From the NCBI RefSeq assembly GCF_030272615.1, contig NC_081415.1:376851392-376915391 (forward strand): 64,000 nt of DNA, read 5' to 3'. This document shows, one piece after another, positions 22,701-34,642 of this stretch. This stretch comes from Cryptomeria japonica (Eukaryota > Streptophyta > Pinopsida > Cupressales > Cupressaceae). Each line of letters starts with the position of its first letter. Position 1 is the first letter of the stretch. The position numbers were made by a program, and so were the translations under genes. Under the pieces are notes generated by a model. It was not told the DNA's origin. It did not search any database and saw only the letters and a list, made by a program, of their open reading frames with translations.

Positions 22701-23910
22701 GCACCAAGATGGTGTGCAAAAAGGGGGGTATAAGTGGACACTTTTTTTCTGAAATCAGGTAAACCTAAACTTGGAGTAGAAAGTTAAGAGTTATCCACTC
22801 AAGATATGAAGATACTCAAAGAACAAATATTGTAGTACTCTAAATCTAGTTTCCAAACTACTAATTTTTTTCAAAATTGGATAAGATTAAGGGGGTAAAA
22901 TCCTTCACGCACAAAAAATAGATCCTGATTTTTTCTGAAAAACATAACAATGTCTGATGTGCACAACAAAAAAGTCATAGTTAGATTGAGTATTTTGATA
23001 AATCCTTTGGTAGAAAGATAGTTAAGAGTGAGCACTAGAAGTGTATTTTTTTGAAATTTTTTGTTGAGTATTTTTTTTTTTGTGATTTTTCGAATCGAGC
23101 ACATCCTGAAAATTAGGTACCTATTCATGCGCGAAGCATAACTTGCACCAAGTAAATTGAAAATGCAAATTTTGTTTTCAAAATTGTAAAGAATCAATTG
23201 CACTACAATAATATATAATTTTTTTAAAATTTGGATAAGTAGATCAAAAGTTATTAAAAATATGGTACACATATGTCTCTGAGAACTATGGAGACACTGG
23301 TAAAAGAAATTCAAGAATAATATGTTATTGTTGTTCAAATTCAAAAAAAAATATATGGTTAGAAATCTCAGAAGATGGGTGAAAATATGGTGGCAATTTT
23401 AGAAATACCTAGTTGATGAAGTGTAAACTTGATGATCACAAAGTCAAGAAACCAAGTTGATAAAACAAAACACATCAAAAAGGAGGGAAATCGAGGGAAA
23501 TCAAACTTCCAACCCACAGCTTTGTCATTCGAGCCTATTCACAAGCCTAAATAAATTAAAGTGCGTATGAGGTATTTTGAATATGAAGCGTGTACACGGT
23601 TTTAATAAACAAAACTGCGTATGGGGTATTTCGAATATGGAGTGTGTATGGGGTTTTAATAAACAAAATCACGTACGGGGTTCAAATTAATAAAGTTAGA
23701 TTAGTAATATGGACTTGTATGCAATTAATTCAGCATTCTCTTTGCCTTTTATCTTTCTTATACTTTAAGTTATATTTTATGTATATATTGTCAAGATGTT
23801 TGAGAGTGGTTTCACATCTCTACGAGTCATAATGCAAATTATAGATTTTAGGAGATCCTATAATTTTTCAGAATTAGTCAAATTTCAGTAATCAGTAGGC
23901 TTGTATCATC
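22700..23910 (+). repeat. left inverted-repeat arm of the giant element
   Basis: Contains, at 23561-23690, five copies of a motif near GCGTAYGGGGTTTTAATAAAC spaced exactly 27 bp apart (23561, 23588, 23615, 23642, 23669). It then carries the block TTAGATTAGTAATATGGAC through GATGTTTGAGAGTGGTTTCA, found inverted at 35893-36060. No reading frame is supported in 22740-23540, which is AT-rich. Confidence 0.65.
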
Positions 23911-24153
23911 ATTCACTTGCTATCTCTCTATCTCACGCTATTTGTCTCCCCTAAGCTCTAGACCTATCTATTTTCCTATCTCTCTAATCCTCTCTTCACC
24001 TCTCTCTATCTCACTCTCTCCTCTCTCCCCAATCTTTAGATATTATAATTTCTCAAAAATAATCAAATTTCAGTAATCACTAAGCTCTTATTATCTACAT
24101 AATCTACCTACCTTTTTGCACTCCCCCCTTAAAATATTTATCTAAATACCTAC

Positions 24154-24184
<31 letters not shown>

Positions 24185-25085
24185 TATATAAGTGGAGGTG
24201 ATATTTAGAGAGAGAGAGAGAGAGTATGAAGGAAAGGATGTAGAGAGTTAGGGGAGTTAAAAGTAGTGAGAGATGAAAAGAGTGGTAGGTAGAGAGAAGG
24301 AGAGGGATTTTTAAGTGTGTGAGATAAATAAAAATAGATAGGGAAAGAAGGAGGGACGTAGTGAGAAAGAAAAAAGTAGAGAGCCCTACCTTCCTCCCTC
24401 CTTCTCTCTCACTTGAGATCTCTCTCTCCCCCTCTCCTTCCCTCAACCCCTCCCTTCCTCCATCTCTCTCACTTCAACTCTCTCTCAACCCCTCCCTTCC
24501 TCCCTTCCTTTCTCTCACATGGGCTCTCTCTATCTCTAGTCTCTTCTTCTCTTTCCATATACCTCTCTCTCTCTCTCTCAACCCTTCCCTTCCTTCACCC
24601 CTCTCTCTCATCTGGGATCTTTCTCTAGTCTCATATTCATTTTTCATCCCTTCCACCCTCTCACTTAGTCTCTATCTCTCTCTCTTAGGTTAGGCTTGGG
24701 AGGGAGAGATACTTGAGAGAGAAGGATAAAGGGAATAGGAGAGAAAGAAAGAGTGTTAGAGGGAAAGAGATAGAGAGACTTGAGAGAGAAAGAGAAAGGG
24801 AGAGAGGGAGAGAGGGAAAGAATGTGAGAGAGAGACACTTGAGAGAGGTGGAGGGAAATAATGGGAAGGAGAGAGGGAGAGGGAAGAGAGAGGATGGGGG
24901 AGGGAGAGAGGGAAAGATGAAGAGAATAATAAAGAGAGACACCTAAGAGAGAGGGGGAGATAGAGACTTGGTAGAGGGAGAGAGAGAGAGAGATATAGAG
25001 GGAGAGAAGGGTAGAGAGGGAAATAATGGGAGGGAGAGAGGAAGAGGGAAGATAGAGGATGGGGGATAGAGAGAGGGAAAGAGGG

Positions 25086-25163
<78 letters not shown>

Positions 25164-25432
25164 GAAGGGAGGGAGAGAGGTAAATAATGGAGAGAATGGA
25201 AAGAATGGGAGAGAGACACCTAAGAGAGAGGGAGAGAGAGATAGAGAAAGGGAAAGGGAGGGGTAGGGACAGATGGAGAGAGAGAGATAGATAGAGAGAG
25301 AGGGAGATAATGAGAGAGAGAGAGAGAGACACCTAAGAGAGGGGGAGTGAGAGAGAGATAGAGGGTGAGAGGGAGAAGGGGGTTGGGAGGGAGAGAGGTA
25401 AAAATAGTTAGAGGGAAAGAGATAGAGACCAT
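23911..25432. repeat. CT- and GA-rich simple-sequence block
   Basis: Imperfect CT (about 23920-24020 and 24380-24690) alternating with GA (24155-24380 and 24700-25430), including an uninterrupted (GA)35 at 25091-25160. The line TCAAATTTCAGTAATCA is repeated at 23879 and 24062, so part of the arm is duplicated. Long open frames here are only Ser-Leu or Arg-Glu repeats and are not genes. Confidence 0.8.
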
Positions 25433-27100
25433 AGTGTCCTAAGGGGTTATATGGTGTCCTATGACCCCTCAGGACACTATATGACCCCTTAGGACACCAT
25501 ATGGTGTCATTATTGGTTGTATTGTGTCCTAAGGGGTCATATGGTGTTCTATGATCCCTTAGGAGACCATATGACCCCTTAGGTGTCGCTAGGGGTCATA
25601 TGGTGTCCTATGAGCCCTTAGGAGTCATATGGTGTTTTAAAGGGTCATATGGTGTCCTGCGACCCCTTAGGACACCATATGACCCCTTAAGACTCTATAT
25701 GGTGTCGTTATGGGTCGTATGGTGTCTTAAGAGGTTATATGGTGTCGTTATATGGTGTCTTTATGGGTCGTACGGTTTCCTAAGGGGTCATACACCATAG
25801 GACCCCTTAAGAAACCATTTGGTGTCGTTATATGGTGTCCTTATGGGTCGTACAGTGTCCTAAGGGGTCATATGGTGTTCTATGACCCCTTAGGACATCA
25901 AATGGCATCGTTTTGGGTCATATGGTGTCTTAAGGGTTCATATGGTGTCCTATGACCCCTTATGTGTCGTTGGCATCATATGGTTTCCTACAACCCCTTA
26001 GGACACCATATGACCCCTTAGGACTCCATATGGTGTCCTAAAAGGTCATATGGTGTTCTTTGATCCCTTTGGACACCATTTGGTGTCGTTATGGGTCGTA
26101 TGGTGTGCTAAGGAGTCATATGGTGTCTTATGACCTCTTAGGACTCTATATGACCCCTTAGATATCGTTATGGGTCATTAATGTTCTATGACCCCTTAGG
26201 ACTCCATATGGTGTTGTTATGGGTCATATGGTGTCCTAAGGAGTCATATGGTGTCCTATTACCCCTTAGGTGTTGTTAGGGGTCATATTGTTTCCTAAGA
26301 GGTCATATGGTGTTCTATGACCCCTTAGGACACCATATGACCCCTTAAGACACCATACAACCCATAACAACATCATATGGTGTCCTAAGGGGTTGTAGGA
26401 GACCATATGACCCCTTAGGATGCCATATGATCCCTTAGGACACCATATGGTGTCCTAAGGGGTCGTATGGTCTCCTACGACCCCTTAGGACACCATATGA
26501 CCACTTAGGACTACATATGGTGTCATTATGGGTTGTATGGTGTCCTAAGAGGTCATATGGTGTTCTATGACCCCTTAGGACACCATTTGGTGTCATTATG
26601 GGTTGTATGGTGTGCTAAGGGGTCATATGGTATACTATGACCCCTTAGGACTCCATATGACCCCTTATGTGCCGTTATGGGTCATATGGTGTCCTATGAC
26701 CCCTTAAGACACCATATGACCCCTAAGGACACATGCATGGATCCCTAGGATGCCATATGGTGTCCTAAGGGTTCATATGGTCTCCTACAACCCCTTAGGA
26801 CACCATATGACTACTTAGGACTACATATGGTGTCGTTATGGGTTGTATGGTGTCCTAAGAGGTCATATGGTGTTCTATGACCCCTTAGGACACCATTTGG
26901 TGTCATTATGGGTTGTATGGTGTGCTAAGGGGTCATATGGTATCCTATGACCCCTTATGTGCCGTTATGGGTCATATGGTGTCCTAAGGGGTCATATGGT
27001 GTCCTATGACCCCTTAGGACACCATATGACCCCTAAGGACACATGCATGGATCCTTAGGACGCCATATGACCCCTAAGAATACCATATGACCCTAAAGAG
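25433..27100. repeat. palindromic minisatellite (GGTGTCCTAAGGGGTCATAT)
   Basis: About 1.7 kb of a roughly 20 bp unit, GGTGTCCTAAGGGGTCATAT, and its reverse complement, placed head-to-head and tail-to-tail around CATATG junctions. The segment 26511-26680 is repeated at about 26811-26980. Because units occur in both orientations, single strands could fold into many hairpins. Frames through it are not coding. Confidence 0.9.
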
Positions 27101-27510
27101 GGAGGGAGGGGGATGCGAGGGAGGGAATGGGAGAGAGATACACCTAAGAGAGGAGGAGAGTGAGATAGAGAGACAGATACTGAGAGGGAGAGAAAAGAGA
27201 TAAATGTGAGAGAGAGAGAGAGGGGGGGAGAGAGAGAGAGAGAGAGATAGGGAGTGGGGGAGATATAGAGAGATCTAAGAGGTGGATGGAGGGATTGAGA
27301 GAGAAAGAGAGACCTAAGAGGTGGAGGGAGGGAAGGTGAGAGAAAGAAAGAGAGGATCAAAGATAGAGAGAGTCCGAGTGAGACGGAGGAAGGGATGGAA
27401 GGAGAGTACAAGATACTAGAGAGAGAGGTGTGAAGAGAGGGATAGAGGGAGAGGGTGAGAAAGAGAGGTAATGAGAAAGGGAGAGAGGGAGGGGGAGGAG
27501 ACATGGAGAG

Positions 27511-27580
<70 letters not shown>

Positions 27581-27676
27581 AAGTGAAAAAGAGAAAGGGA
27601 GGGAGGAGGCAGGGAGAGAGTGGGAAAGAGATACACTTGACAAAGGAGAGTGAGATAGAGAGATAGAGGGAGAGAG

Positions 27677-27707
<31 letters not shown>

Positions 27708-28008
27708 TTGATAGAAGAGGACAGGGAGATAGATAGATAAAGGTTGATAGTCAAAGACTTGATAGAAAGAAGCGGAGAGACTTGAGAGAAAGAGAAATGG
27801 AGCGAGAGGAGGAGAGAGAAAGAAAGTTAGAGGGAAATAAATACTTGACAAAGGAAGAGAAAGGGAGGGGGAGGGGGAGGGGGAGGGCGAGGGAAAGAAT
27901 GGGGGAGAGAGACACCAAAGAGAGGGGGAGAGAGTGAGAGATAGAGATATTTGAAAGAGGGATATAAAGAGAGGGATAGACGAAAGAGAGAAAGGTTGAG
28001 GGAGATGA
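27101..28008. repeat. GA-rich block before the copia insertion
   Basis: Imperfect GA sequence with a near-perfect (GA)n at 27524-27578. The part 27030-27260 is present in inverted form at 51990-52210, showing that this block belongs to a repeated family. It ends at the copia target site GATGA (28004-28008). Confidence 0.8.
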
Positions 28009-29068
28009 TGTTGGTATTTTGGTATGGTTTTGTCATTGATGTCAACACCTACTAAAACACTAGAACTGTGGAGATCCAGCAGCATTCACCGGCAAGCAAG
28101 TAACTATTGCACAGTTACTGGTATATGGTTCACCGACAAGATATAATGATCACCAGCACTCGGAATTATGTGGAAGACACTTGGTAATGCTGAAGACATC
28201 TTTTCGACATCTTGTCCTGGAGTTTTGTTCATTGGTATATTCATATTTGCATATTTTCTTTTACCGGCAAATAGGTCCAGGGTTACACCGGCAGGTTTAT
28301 CTTTTCCAAATCAACATGGCACGCTAAGGAAATGATTAATTATTGTTGTAAACGCATTAAGCCGACATGTTCAATCGGTTATTGCATCGAATATTATATT
28401 GTTTGTAAAATGTTTTTATTGTAATATCTTGTAGAGCTGACCTACTAAAATTGGTCTTAGGTTATGGTATAAATGTAAGATCTTATTTGTAAGATTGAAT
28501 GTGGAATGCGAAAAAGAATTGTGTGAAGATATATGCGAGATTAAGCAGAGCTATACATGAAGACATCATTTGAAGGTGAAGCTAGGTTTTTGTGAAAGCA
28601 TATCAGCATTACACCGGTACTGAATCCAGCATATGAAGATGCTATTTTGTGCAGTACATTCTTATTGGATTTAACCATCCAACTGTAGTCAGTGTGACTC
28701 CCATTTTGTGATTGAGCAGTGAGCTCTAGGCTGTTGGCCTTTCTGCATATGCAGACCCCATTTTTGTACACTTACTGTCTACAGTAGTATCATCTGATTG
28801 TGGGTAAGGTTTCCCACCATTGTTTTTCCCCTTACAGGGTTTCCACGTACAAATATTAGTGTCATGTGTTGTGGATGACTTTGTGTTTATGTTTCATGCA
28901 TTAATCTTTACCGGTATAGCTATTAACTGTTAACACTGTCTACCGGCATACTTAACTGGTTTACCGGTATTAAGCATTAAGGTGGTTAAGTTGTTTTTGG
29001 TTTGAACTTAGTTGACAACTGATTCACCCCCCCCCCCCCCCCCTCTCAGTTGTCTCCGAGACCTAACA
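28009..29068 (+). repeat. copia 5' LTR
   Basis: TGTTGGTATTTTGGTATGG to GAGACCTAACA. A run of 17 C (29027-29043) precedes CTCTCAGTTGTCTCCG close to the end. The segment GCAGTGAGCTCTAGGCTGTT at about 28714 is shared with the RT-less element LTR (about 5844 and 21124), showing common ancestry of the two LTR families. Confidence 0.95.
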
Positions 29069-29070
29069 AT

Positions 29071-29082
29071 TGGTATCAAAGC
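29071..29082 (+). other. copia primer-binding site
   Basis: TGGTATCAAAGC, two bases after the 5' LTR, complementary in type to initiator tRNA-Met, with one base different from the commoner TGGTATCAGAGC seen at 6181. Confidence 0.85.
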
Positions 29083-29124
29083 CTAGTCCTCTTTTGCAGA
29101 AGTTTAACAACTTGAGGAGATCCA

Positions 29125-30161
29125 ATGTCTACTAATTATTTCAGGAAGGACATTCCTAAACTTGATGGAACCAACTATGGCATATGGAAGATCAGAATGG
29201 AGACACATCTAAATTGCATTGGCAAAGATGTCTGGAAAGTTACAAAGAAAGGTTACACTGCTACTATACCTAGTCAGCCCAGTCCAACTACCTTGGCTAA
29301 AGATGAGGAAAATGATTGTAAAGCAAGAGAAGCACTTTTGAGCGTATTATCAGATCAACAAATCATGGGATTATCATATAGGTCTACTACTAAAGCTATT
29401 TGGGATCATTTGGAAACACTGAATGAAGGAGATTCCACAGTCAAAATTGCAAAACTTGAAAGCTTTCGAGTCAGGTATGAACATCTGAAAATGGAAGAAG
29501 ATGAAAGGATTTCTGCTTTTATGGAAAGAGTAAATGAAATAGTTTTGGGTATTAAATGTTGTGAAGGAACCTTAAGTGAGGATGAAATTGTTTCAAAAAT
29601 CTTAAGAGGATTGCCACCGGCATATAAAATGAAGGTTACTGCTATAAATGAGTTAAGAACAATGCCTAATACATCAGTAACTAGGGATACATTGATTGGA
29701 AAACTTTCAGCTTTTGAAATTGAAGAATTTGGTCATGTTGCTACTATAAAGACAGATTTAGCCTTTAAAGCATCAACATCATCTGCTCCATCATTTGACA
29801 AATCAGATTGGAAAGCCTTTTATGCAAGAGAACTTGAAGAAACAAGGAAAGAAAATGAAGAACTTGAAGCACTATTTGCAAGGAAAATGCCTAAAGGTCC
29901 AATTGGAAGTAAGTATGAAGGTAAAGCACCCTTTAAATGTTTTAACTGCAATAAGATTGGTCATATGGCTTCGAGATGCCTGATAGACATGCTAGACTAA
30001 GAGAAGAAACTAGAAGGACATACAAACCTAATCCTGAATATCAGAGATACAGATTCAAGAAGAACAAAGACAAATCTTGTTACATTGTTGATGAAGGTAT
30101 GACTAATGATTCTGATGAGGATCTGGTAGATAATGGATGGGTTTTTGTTGCTATAACATAA
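29125..30161 (+). pseudogene. copia gag with CCHC zinc knuckle
   Basis: Capsid/nucleocapsid protein. It starts MSTNYFRKDIPKLDGTNY at 29125 with the N-terminal motif DGTNYGIWKIRMETHL, followed by a UBN2-type capsid region (LKMEEDERISAFMERVNEIV, VSKILRGLPPAY). Near residue 275 it has a perfect CFNCNKIGHMASRC knuckle. Immediately after the last Cys the frame changes, consistent with loss of one C from a C-run near 29979, ending the first frame at 30000. The continuation in the third frame runs to a TAA at 30159. UBN2 assignment is from general pattern. Confidence 0.88.
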
Positions 30162-30883
30162 GATCAACCGGCACCTACTGTTCAACCGGTAGAACAAACC
30201 CTAGCAGCTAAAGTTGAAGTAAAGGATGAATGGATCATTGACTCAGGATGCTCACATCATATGATAGGAGACAAAGGTAAATTCTTGAACTTTCAAGAAT
30301 ACAATGGAGGTTTAGTAAGATTTGGAGATGACAAAGCCTATTCAATCAAAGGTAAGGGTACAATATCTCTTGATGGTAAGCATAACACTGACAATGTCTA
30401 CTATGTTGAAGGATTGAAGCATAATCTTTTAAGTGTTGGTCAATTAGTTGAGAAAGGATTTCAGTTACAATTTAAAAATGCAAAATGCAAAATCATGAAT
30501 AGAACTGGTTTGGAAATTGCAACCGGTAATCAGACTAGAGGTAATATCTTTCATTTGAATAACAGTGAAAAGACATGCTTGATTGCACGTATAGATGAAA
30601 GTTGGTTATGGCATAAGAGAATCTGTCATGTAAACTTTGATTGCATGGTAAAGATCAGTACTACTAAGGCAGTTAGAGATCTACCTAAAATTATCAAACC
30701 TCAGAATACAATATGTAAGGAATGTCAATTTGGAAAACAAGTTAGAGCTAGTTTCAAAAGTATTCCAGAAAAATCCAATAATGCTCTTGATTTGATTCAC
30801 ACTGATTTATGTGGTCCAGCTAGAACTAAAAGCTTACAAGGTGATAGATATTTTATGCTAATCATTGATGACTATTCTAGAAT
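30162..30883 (+). pseudogene. copia protease and integrase N-terminal part
   Basis: The same frame as the gag tail after TAA 30159. The protease active site reads WIIDSGCSHHM at about 30233. The gag-pre-integrase zinc-binding region follows, with LWHKRICHVNF and TICKECQFGKQ (HHCC type). The integrase core then begins with LDLIHTDLCGP (first catalytic Asp) and FMLIIDDYSRM. It is cut at 30883 by an inverted-repeat transposon, and the integrase resumes at 31877. Confidence 0.9.
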
Positions 30884-31876
30884 GGGTGAACTCACAATAC
30901 TGGTTCCCACTTTTTAACCAACTTTGACACTTAGATGAACATTTTGCAAAAAACCTTCACTTTCCAACACCTATAACTTTTAAATCATTAAGAATTTGGA
31001 GATGATGTAAACTAGTGATTTGTAACATCCTTTTTGTAGATTCTAAATATATTTTTTTCAAATTTTTTTGAATAAAATTTTATTGAAATTTCCATCTCCC
31101 TCAAAAGTAGTTTTTTATAGGAAACAACATTATTTAAGAGTGATGTGCATCCCAAAACGTATAAATTTTTTTTTATAAATGATAAAAACTTATCTCTTTT
31201 AAATTTTGGTTTGTAACATCAATACCCAGGGCATTCAGTTGGTTTGATAGTGATATGTTGAATATTTTTTATTTTATTAAGTTTTGAAGTCCGACTAATT
31301 ATAATTTAGATATAGGTGTACGTTTGAACACATAACTTGCTCTATTTATATCAAAATTAAGTTTTATTTTTTTTGTTAGAAAGAAGACATCAATAGCTAA
31401 GGCATAGATATTTTTCAGAATTTTTTTGAATTAGTTTGCTATTTTTCCCAATGCATTGAACAAAGAAGTTCATGTTCGGTGAAAAACCTACATTCATAAA
31501 AAATAACATAAAAATATATTAATAAACTTAAATATATTAAAAATTATACTATTTGGAAAGCTTATAATAAGGACTAAATCCTCAAGAAAACAAAACTTCT
31601 AAATGAATTCATTTGACCCCTCAAAAGCTAATGTAAAATTGGTTTTTTATCAGCATTTGATAGATGCAAAGGAGACTCCATTGCAAGTATGATTTAGAAG
31701 TAGAGAGGTTCTATCCAAGAAATTTTGATCTAAGAGCCTTTGATCTAACTCTCTTCAATTAATTACTTCAAATGGGACCTCTTAAAGCTTAAATAATTAT
31801 ATTTTCCAAAAAATGTATGATTTCAGCAAAAATCAGGATGTACCAAAAAGTGGGAACCAGCTTTGTGAGTTCACCC
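30884..31876. mobile_element. 993 bp inverted-repeat transposon (MITE-like) in copia integrase
   Basis: Starts GGGTGAACTCACA...CTGGTTCCCACTTTTT and ends with the inverted copy ...AAAAAGTGGGAACCAG...TGTGAGTTCACCC, inverted repeats of about 32 bp with one small indel. The flanking 4 bp GAAT (30880-30883, 31877-31880) is a likely target duplication: removing the insert restores DDYSRM-CW in frame. The interior is AT-rich with no transposase. It could be mistaken for an intron but has no splice sites at the junctions. Confidence 0.85.
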
Positions 31877-31880
31877 GAAT

Positions 31881-33776
31881 GTGTTGGGTTACTTTTCTTA
31901 GAGAAAAATCAGAAGCACTTGGAAAGTTCAAACTATTCAAAGCAATGGTTGAAAATGAAACCGGTAAGAAAATCAAATGTTTAAGATCAGATCAAGGAGG
32001 AGAATTCACATATAAGGACTTTAATACATTCTGTGAAGTGAATGGAATCAGAAGACAGCTTCAGCACCTCGGACACCATAGCAGAATGGAGTTGTTGAAA
32101 GGAAAAACATAACTATCTTGGATGCAGCAAGAAGTATGTTATCAAAAGAAAATTTACCACATGTGTATTGGAGAGAAGCAGTCAGCACAACGATCTATAC
32201 ATTCAACAAAATTCACATCAAAGGTGAAACCAGTAAGACCCCTCATGAACTATGGTTTGGTAATACTCCTACTCTTAAATATTTCAGAATTTTTGGAAGT
32301 AAATGTTATATTAGAAGAGATGAGTATATTGGCAAATTTGATCCTAGAAGTGATGAAGGAATATTTCTTGGTTATTCATCTAAGAGCAAGGCATGTAGAT
32401 GTTTTAACAAGAGATTGCAGAAAATTGTTGAGAGTACAATTGAAAAAATTGATGAACAATTCAGAGGAACTTCAAGGTATATAGATTCTGAATTGGCAAC
32501 AGAAATTGTGACAAATGAACCTCTACCAAATCCACCGGTACAGAATGAAGATCCAGTTACCCCGATACCATCTGAGGATTTCACAATAACTAAAGAACAA
32601 CAGCAAACAAAGACACCCCGGTATGTAAGATTGAATCATTCTAAAGATCAAATAATTGGAAATAAATTTAAAGGAGTTATGACAAGAGGAAGATTGGCAA
32701 ATGAAGAGGTATGTCTTATTTCTCAAATAGAACCATCATCTATTGATGAGGCATGTGAAGATAAATTTTGGATTAAAGCTATGGAAGAAGAATTAGAACA
32801 AATTGAGAAAAATAACACTTGGACATTAGTTCCTCGGCCTAAAGATAAAAATGTAATTGGAACCAAATGGGTATTCGAAAACAAACTTAATGAAGATGGT
32901 AAGGTTGTCAGAAATAAAGCAAGACTAGTGTGTAAGGGGTATTCTCAGAAAGAAGGAGTTGATTACAATGAAACCTTTGCACCGGTAGCTAGAATTGAGG
33001 CAATTAGATTATTCTTGGCTTTTGCAGCACACAAGAACTACAAAGTTTATCAAATGGATATTAAATGTGCATTTTTGAATGGAGATCTTGAAGAGGAAGT
33101 ATACATTGAACAACCTGATGGATTTTCTTTGACAGATGACAATGATATGGTTTGCAGGTTAAGGAAAGCTCTGTATGGACTGAAACAAGCCCCAAGAGCT
33201 TGGTATGCAAGATTGGATAAGTATCTTTTAAAGATTGGTTTTACTAAAGGAAATGCAGAGAACAATTTATATTACAAAATAACTAATGATGACATCTTGA
33301 TTATAGAAGTATTTGTTGATGATATAATCTTTGGAGGAGAAGATGGTTTGTGTAAGGAATTTTCTACTAAGATGCAACAAGAATTTGAAATGTCTATGAT
33401 TGGTGAAATAAAATTCTTTTTAGGATTGCAGATTTCACAGACTGACAAAGGTATATTTTTGAGTCAATCCAAATACTTAAAAGAGTTACTAAAGAAATTT
33501 GGGATGGAGAACTCTAAACCGGTAAGCACACCTATGACTACAAATGACAAATTATCTCAAAGGGATGAATCTACACCTGTTAATCCAACTAGATACAAAT
33601 CTATGATAGGAGGTTTACTATATTTGACACAAACCAGACCTGATATTATGAATGCAGTATGTATTGTTTCTAGATTTCAAAGTAATCCTAGAGAAAATCA
33701 TGAATCAGCAGTAAAAAAGCTTTTCTGGTACTTACAAGGCACTACAAATCTTGGATTATGGTATCCTAGAGATTAA
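31881..33776 (+). pseudogene. copia integrase C-terminal part and reverse transcriptase
   Basis: Integrase continues with CWVTFLREKSEA and LRSDQGGEF (second Asp). A frame change around 32062 and a TAG where the family has Q then lead into QNGVVERKN (catalytic Glu) in another frame. From 32118 a clean open frame carries the copia [53 protein letters not shown] (catalytic Asp), [16 protein letters not shown] and [10 protein letters not shown] at about 33310. [12 protein letters not shown] marks entry into RNase H. It stops at TAA 33774. Confidence 0.94.
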
Positions 33777-34271
33777 AACCTTGAATTATGTGCATACACA
33801 GATGCAAATTGGGCAAGAGATGTGGATGATAGAAAAAGCACCACCGGCGGAGCATTCTTTCTTGGAAAGAGATTAGTTTCTTGGTTGAGTAAGAAATAGA
33901 GTTGTACATCTTTATCAACAGCAGAATCAGAATATGTTGCAGCAGCAACTAACTGTACACAGGTACTATGGCTTAAGCAAATGTTGAAAGACATAAAGGT
34001 AAAATGCAAGGAACCTATTACCGTATATTGTGATAACACTGCAGCAATTGATATATCTAAGAATCCAGTACTACATTCTAAAACAAAACATGTTTCTATC
34101 AAACTGAATTTTCTAAGGGAAAAAGTTGAAGAAAAGGAGATAAAACTGGTTTATGTGAATACTAAAGAACATCTTGCAGATATTTTCACAAAACCTTTGC
34201 CTAAGGAGACTTTTGAATATCTCAGAGATCAGCTTGGAGTCATACCACCACCGGTAGACTTAGACAATTGA
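33777..34271 (+). pseudogene. copia RNase H
   Basis: Same frame as RT past the TAA at 33774. It has CAYTDANWARD (Asp), RKSTTGGAFFL, then TAG at 33897 where Q is usual (KKQSC), STAESEYVAA (Glu), VYCDNTAAI (Asp), KTKHVSIK and HLADIFTKPLP. It ends at 34271. It removes the RNA template strand during reverse transcription. Two nonsense codons are the only visible lesions. Confidence 0.93.
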
Positions 34272-34405
34272 TGATTGTCATCAATCGGCAGAATTAAAAG
34301 ACAAAACTTTTACTCCGGTCTTTGATGAGGAAGCTACTTCTCAGGGGGAGTAGTTGGTATTTTGTATATGAACTTGGTATTATTGTAACTTTGGCATTTG
34401 ATGTC

Positions 34406-34417
34406 AAAGGGGGGGAG
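34406..34417 (+). other. copia upstream polypurine tract
   Basis: AAAGGGGGGGAG after TTGATGTC, about 225 bp before the tract that borders the 3' LTR. The same pair of tracts is present in the RT-less element. Confidence 0.45.
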
Positions 34418-34630
34418 ATATCTATGGAAAAAAACATTATCTTTTGGAGAGATTGGTATGGAAACTTTGGATAACACATGTTGCTCCCAGGGGGAGAGAT
34501 TTTTGTTTGGGAGAGACTATTACTCTCTGTATTCTAGTTATGATCTTTTTAGAGATTGTTGGTTATTGGTATTTGGCATTTCTATTTTGGCACTTTGATG
34601 GTTTTTCCATCTTGTGTTTCCATCAATGCC

Positions 34631-34642
34631 AAAGGGGGAGAT
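34631..34642 (+). other. copia polypurine tract
   Basis: AAAGGGGGAGAT immediately before the 3' LTR start at 34643, the normal plus-strand priming site. Confidence 0.85.

Noticed and set aside
24150..25432. Long open frames encoding Ser-Leu or Arg-Glu repeats
   Set aside because: They are produced by GA/CT microsatellites on either strand, overlap each other and have no domain.
31813..31876. Start of a frame inside the 993 bp transposon that runs into copia integrase
   Set aside because: The frame crosses the insertion border; only the part after 31876 is integrase.
30884..31876. Intron in copia pol
   Set aside because: Ends are inverted repeats with a target duplication, not GT-AG borders.
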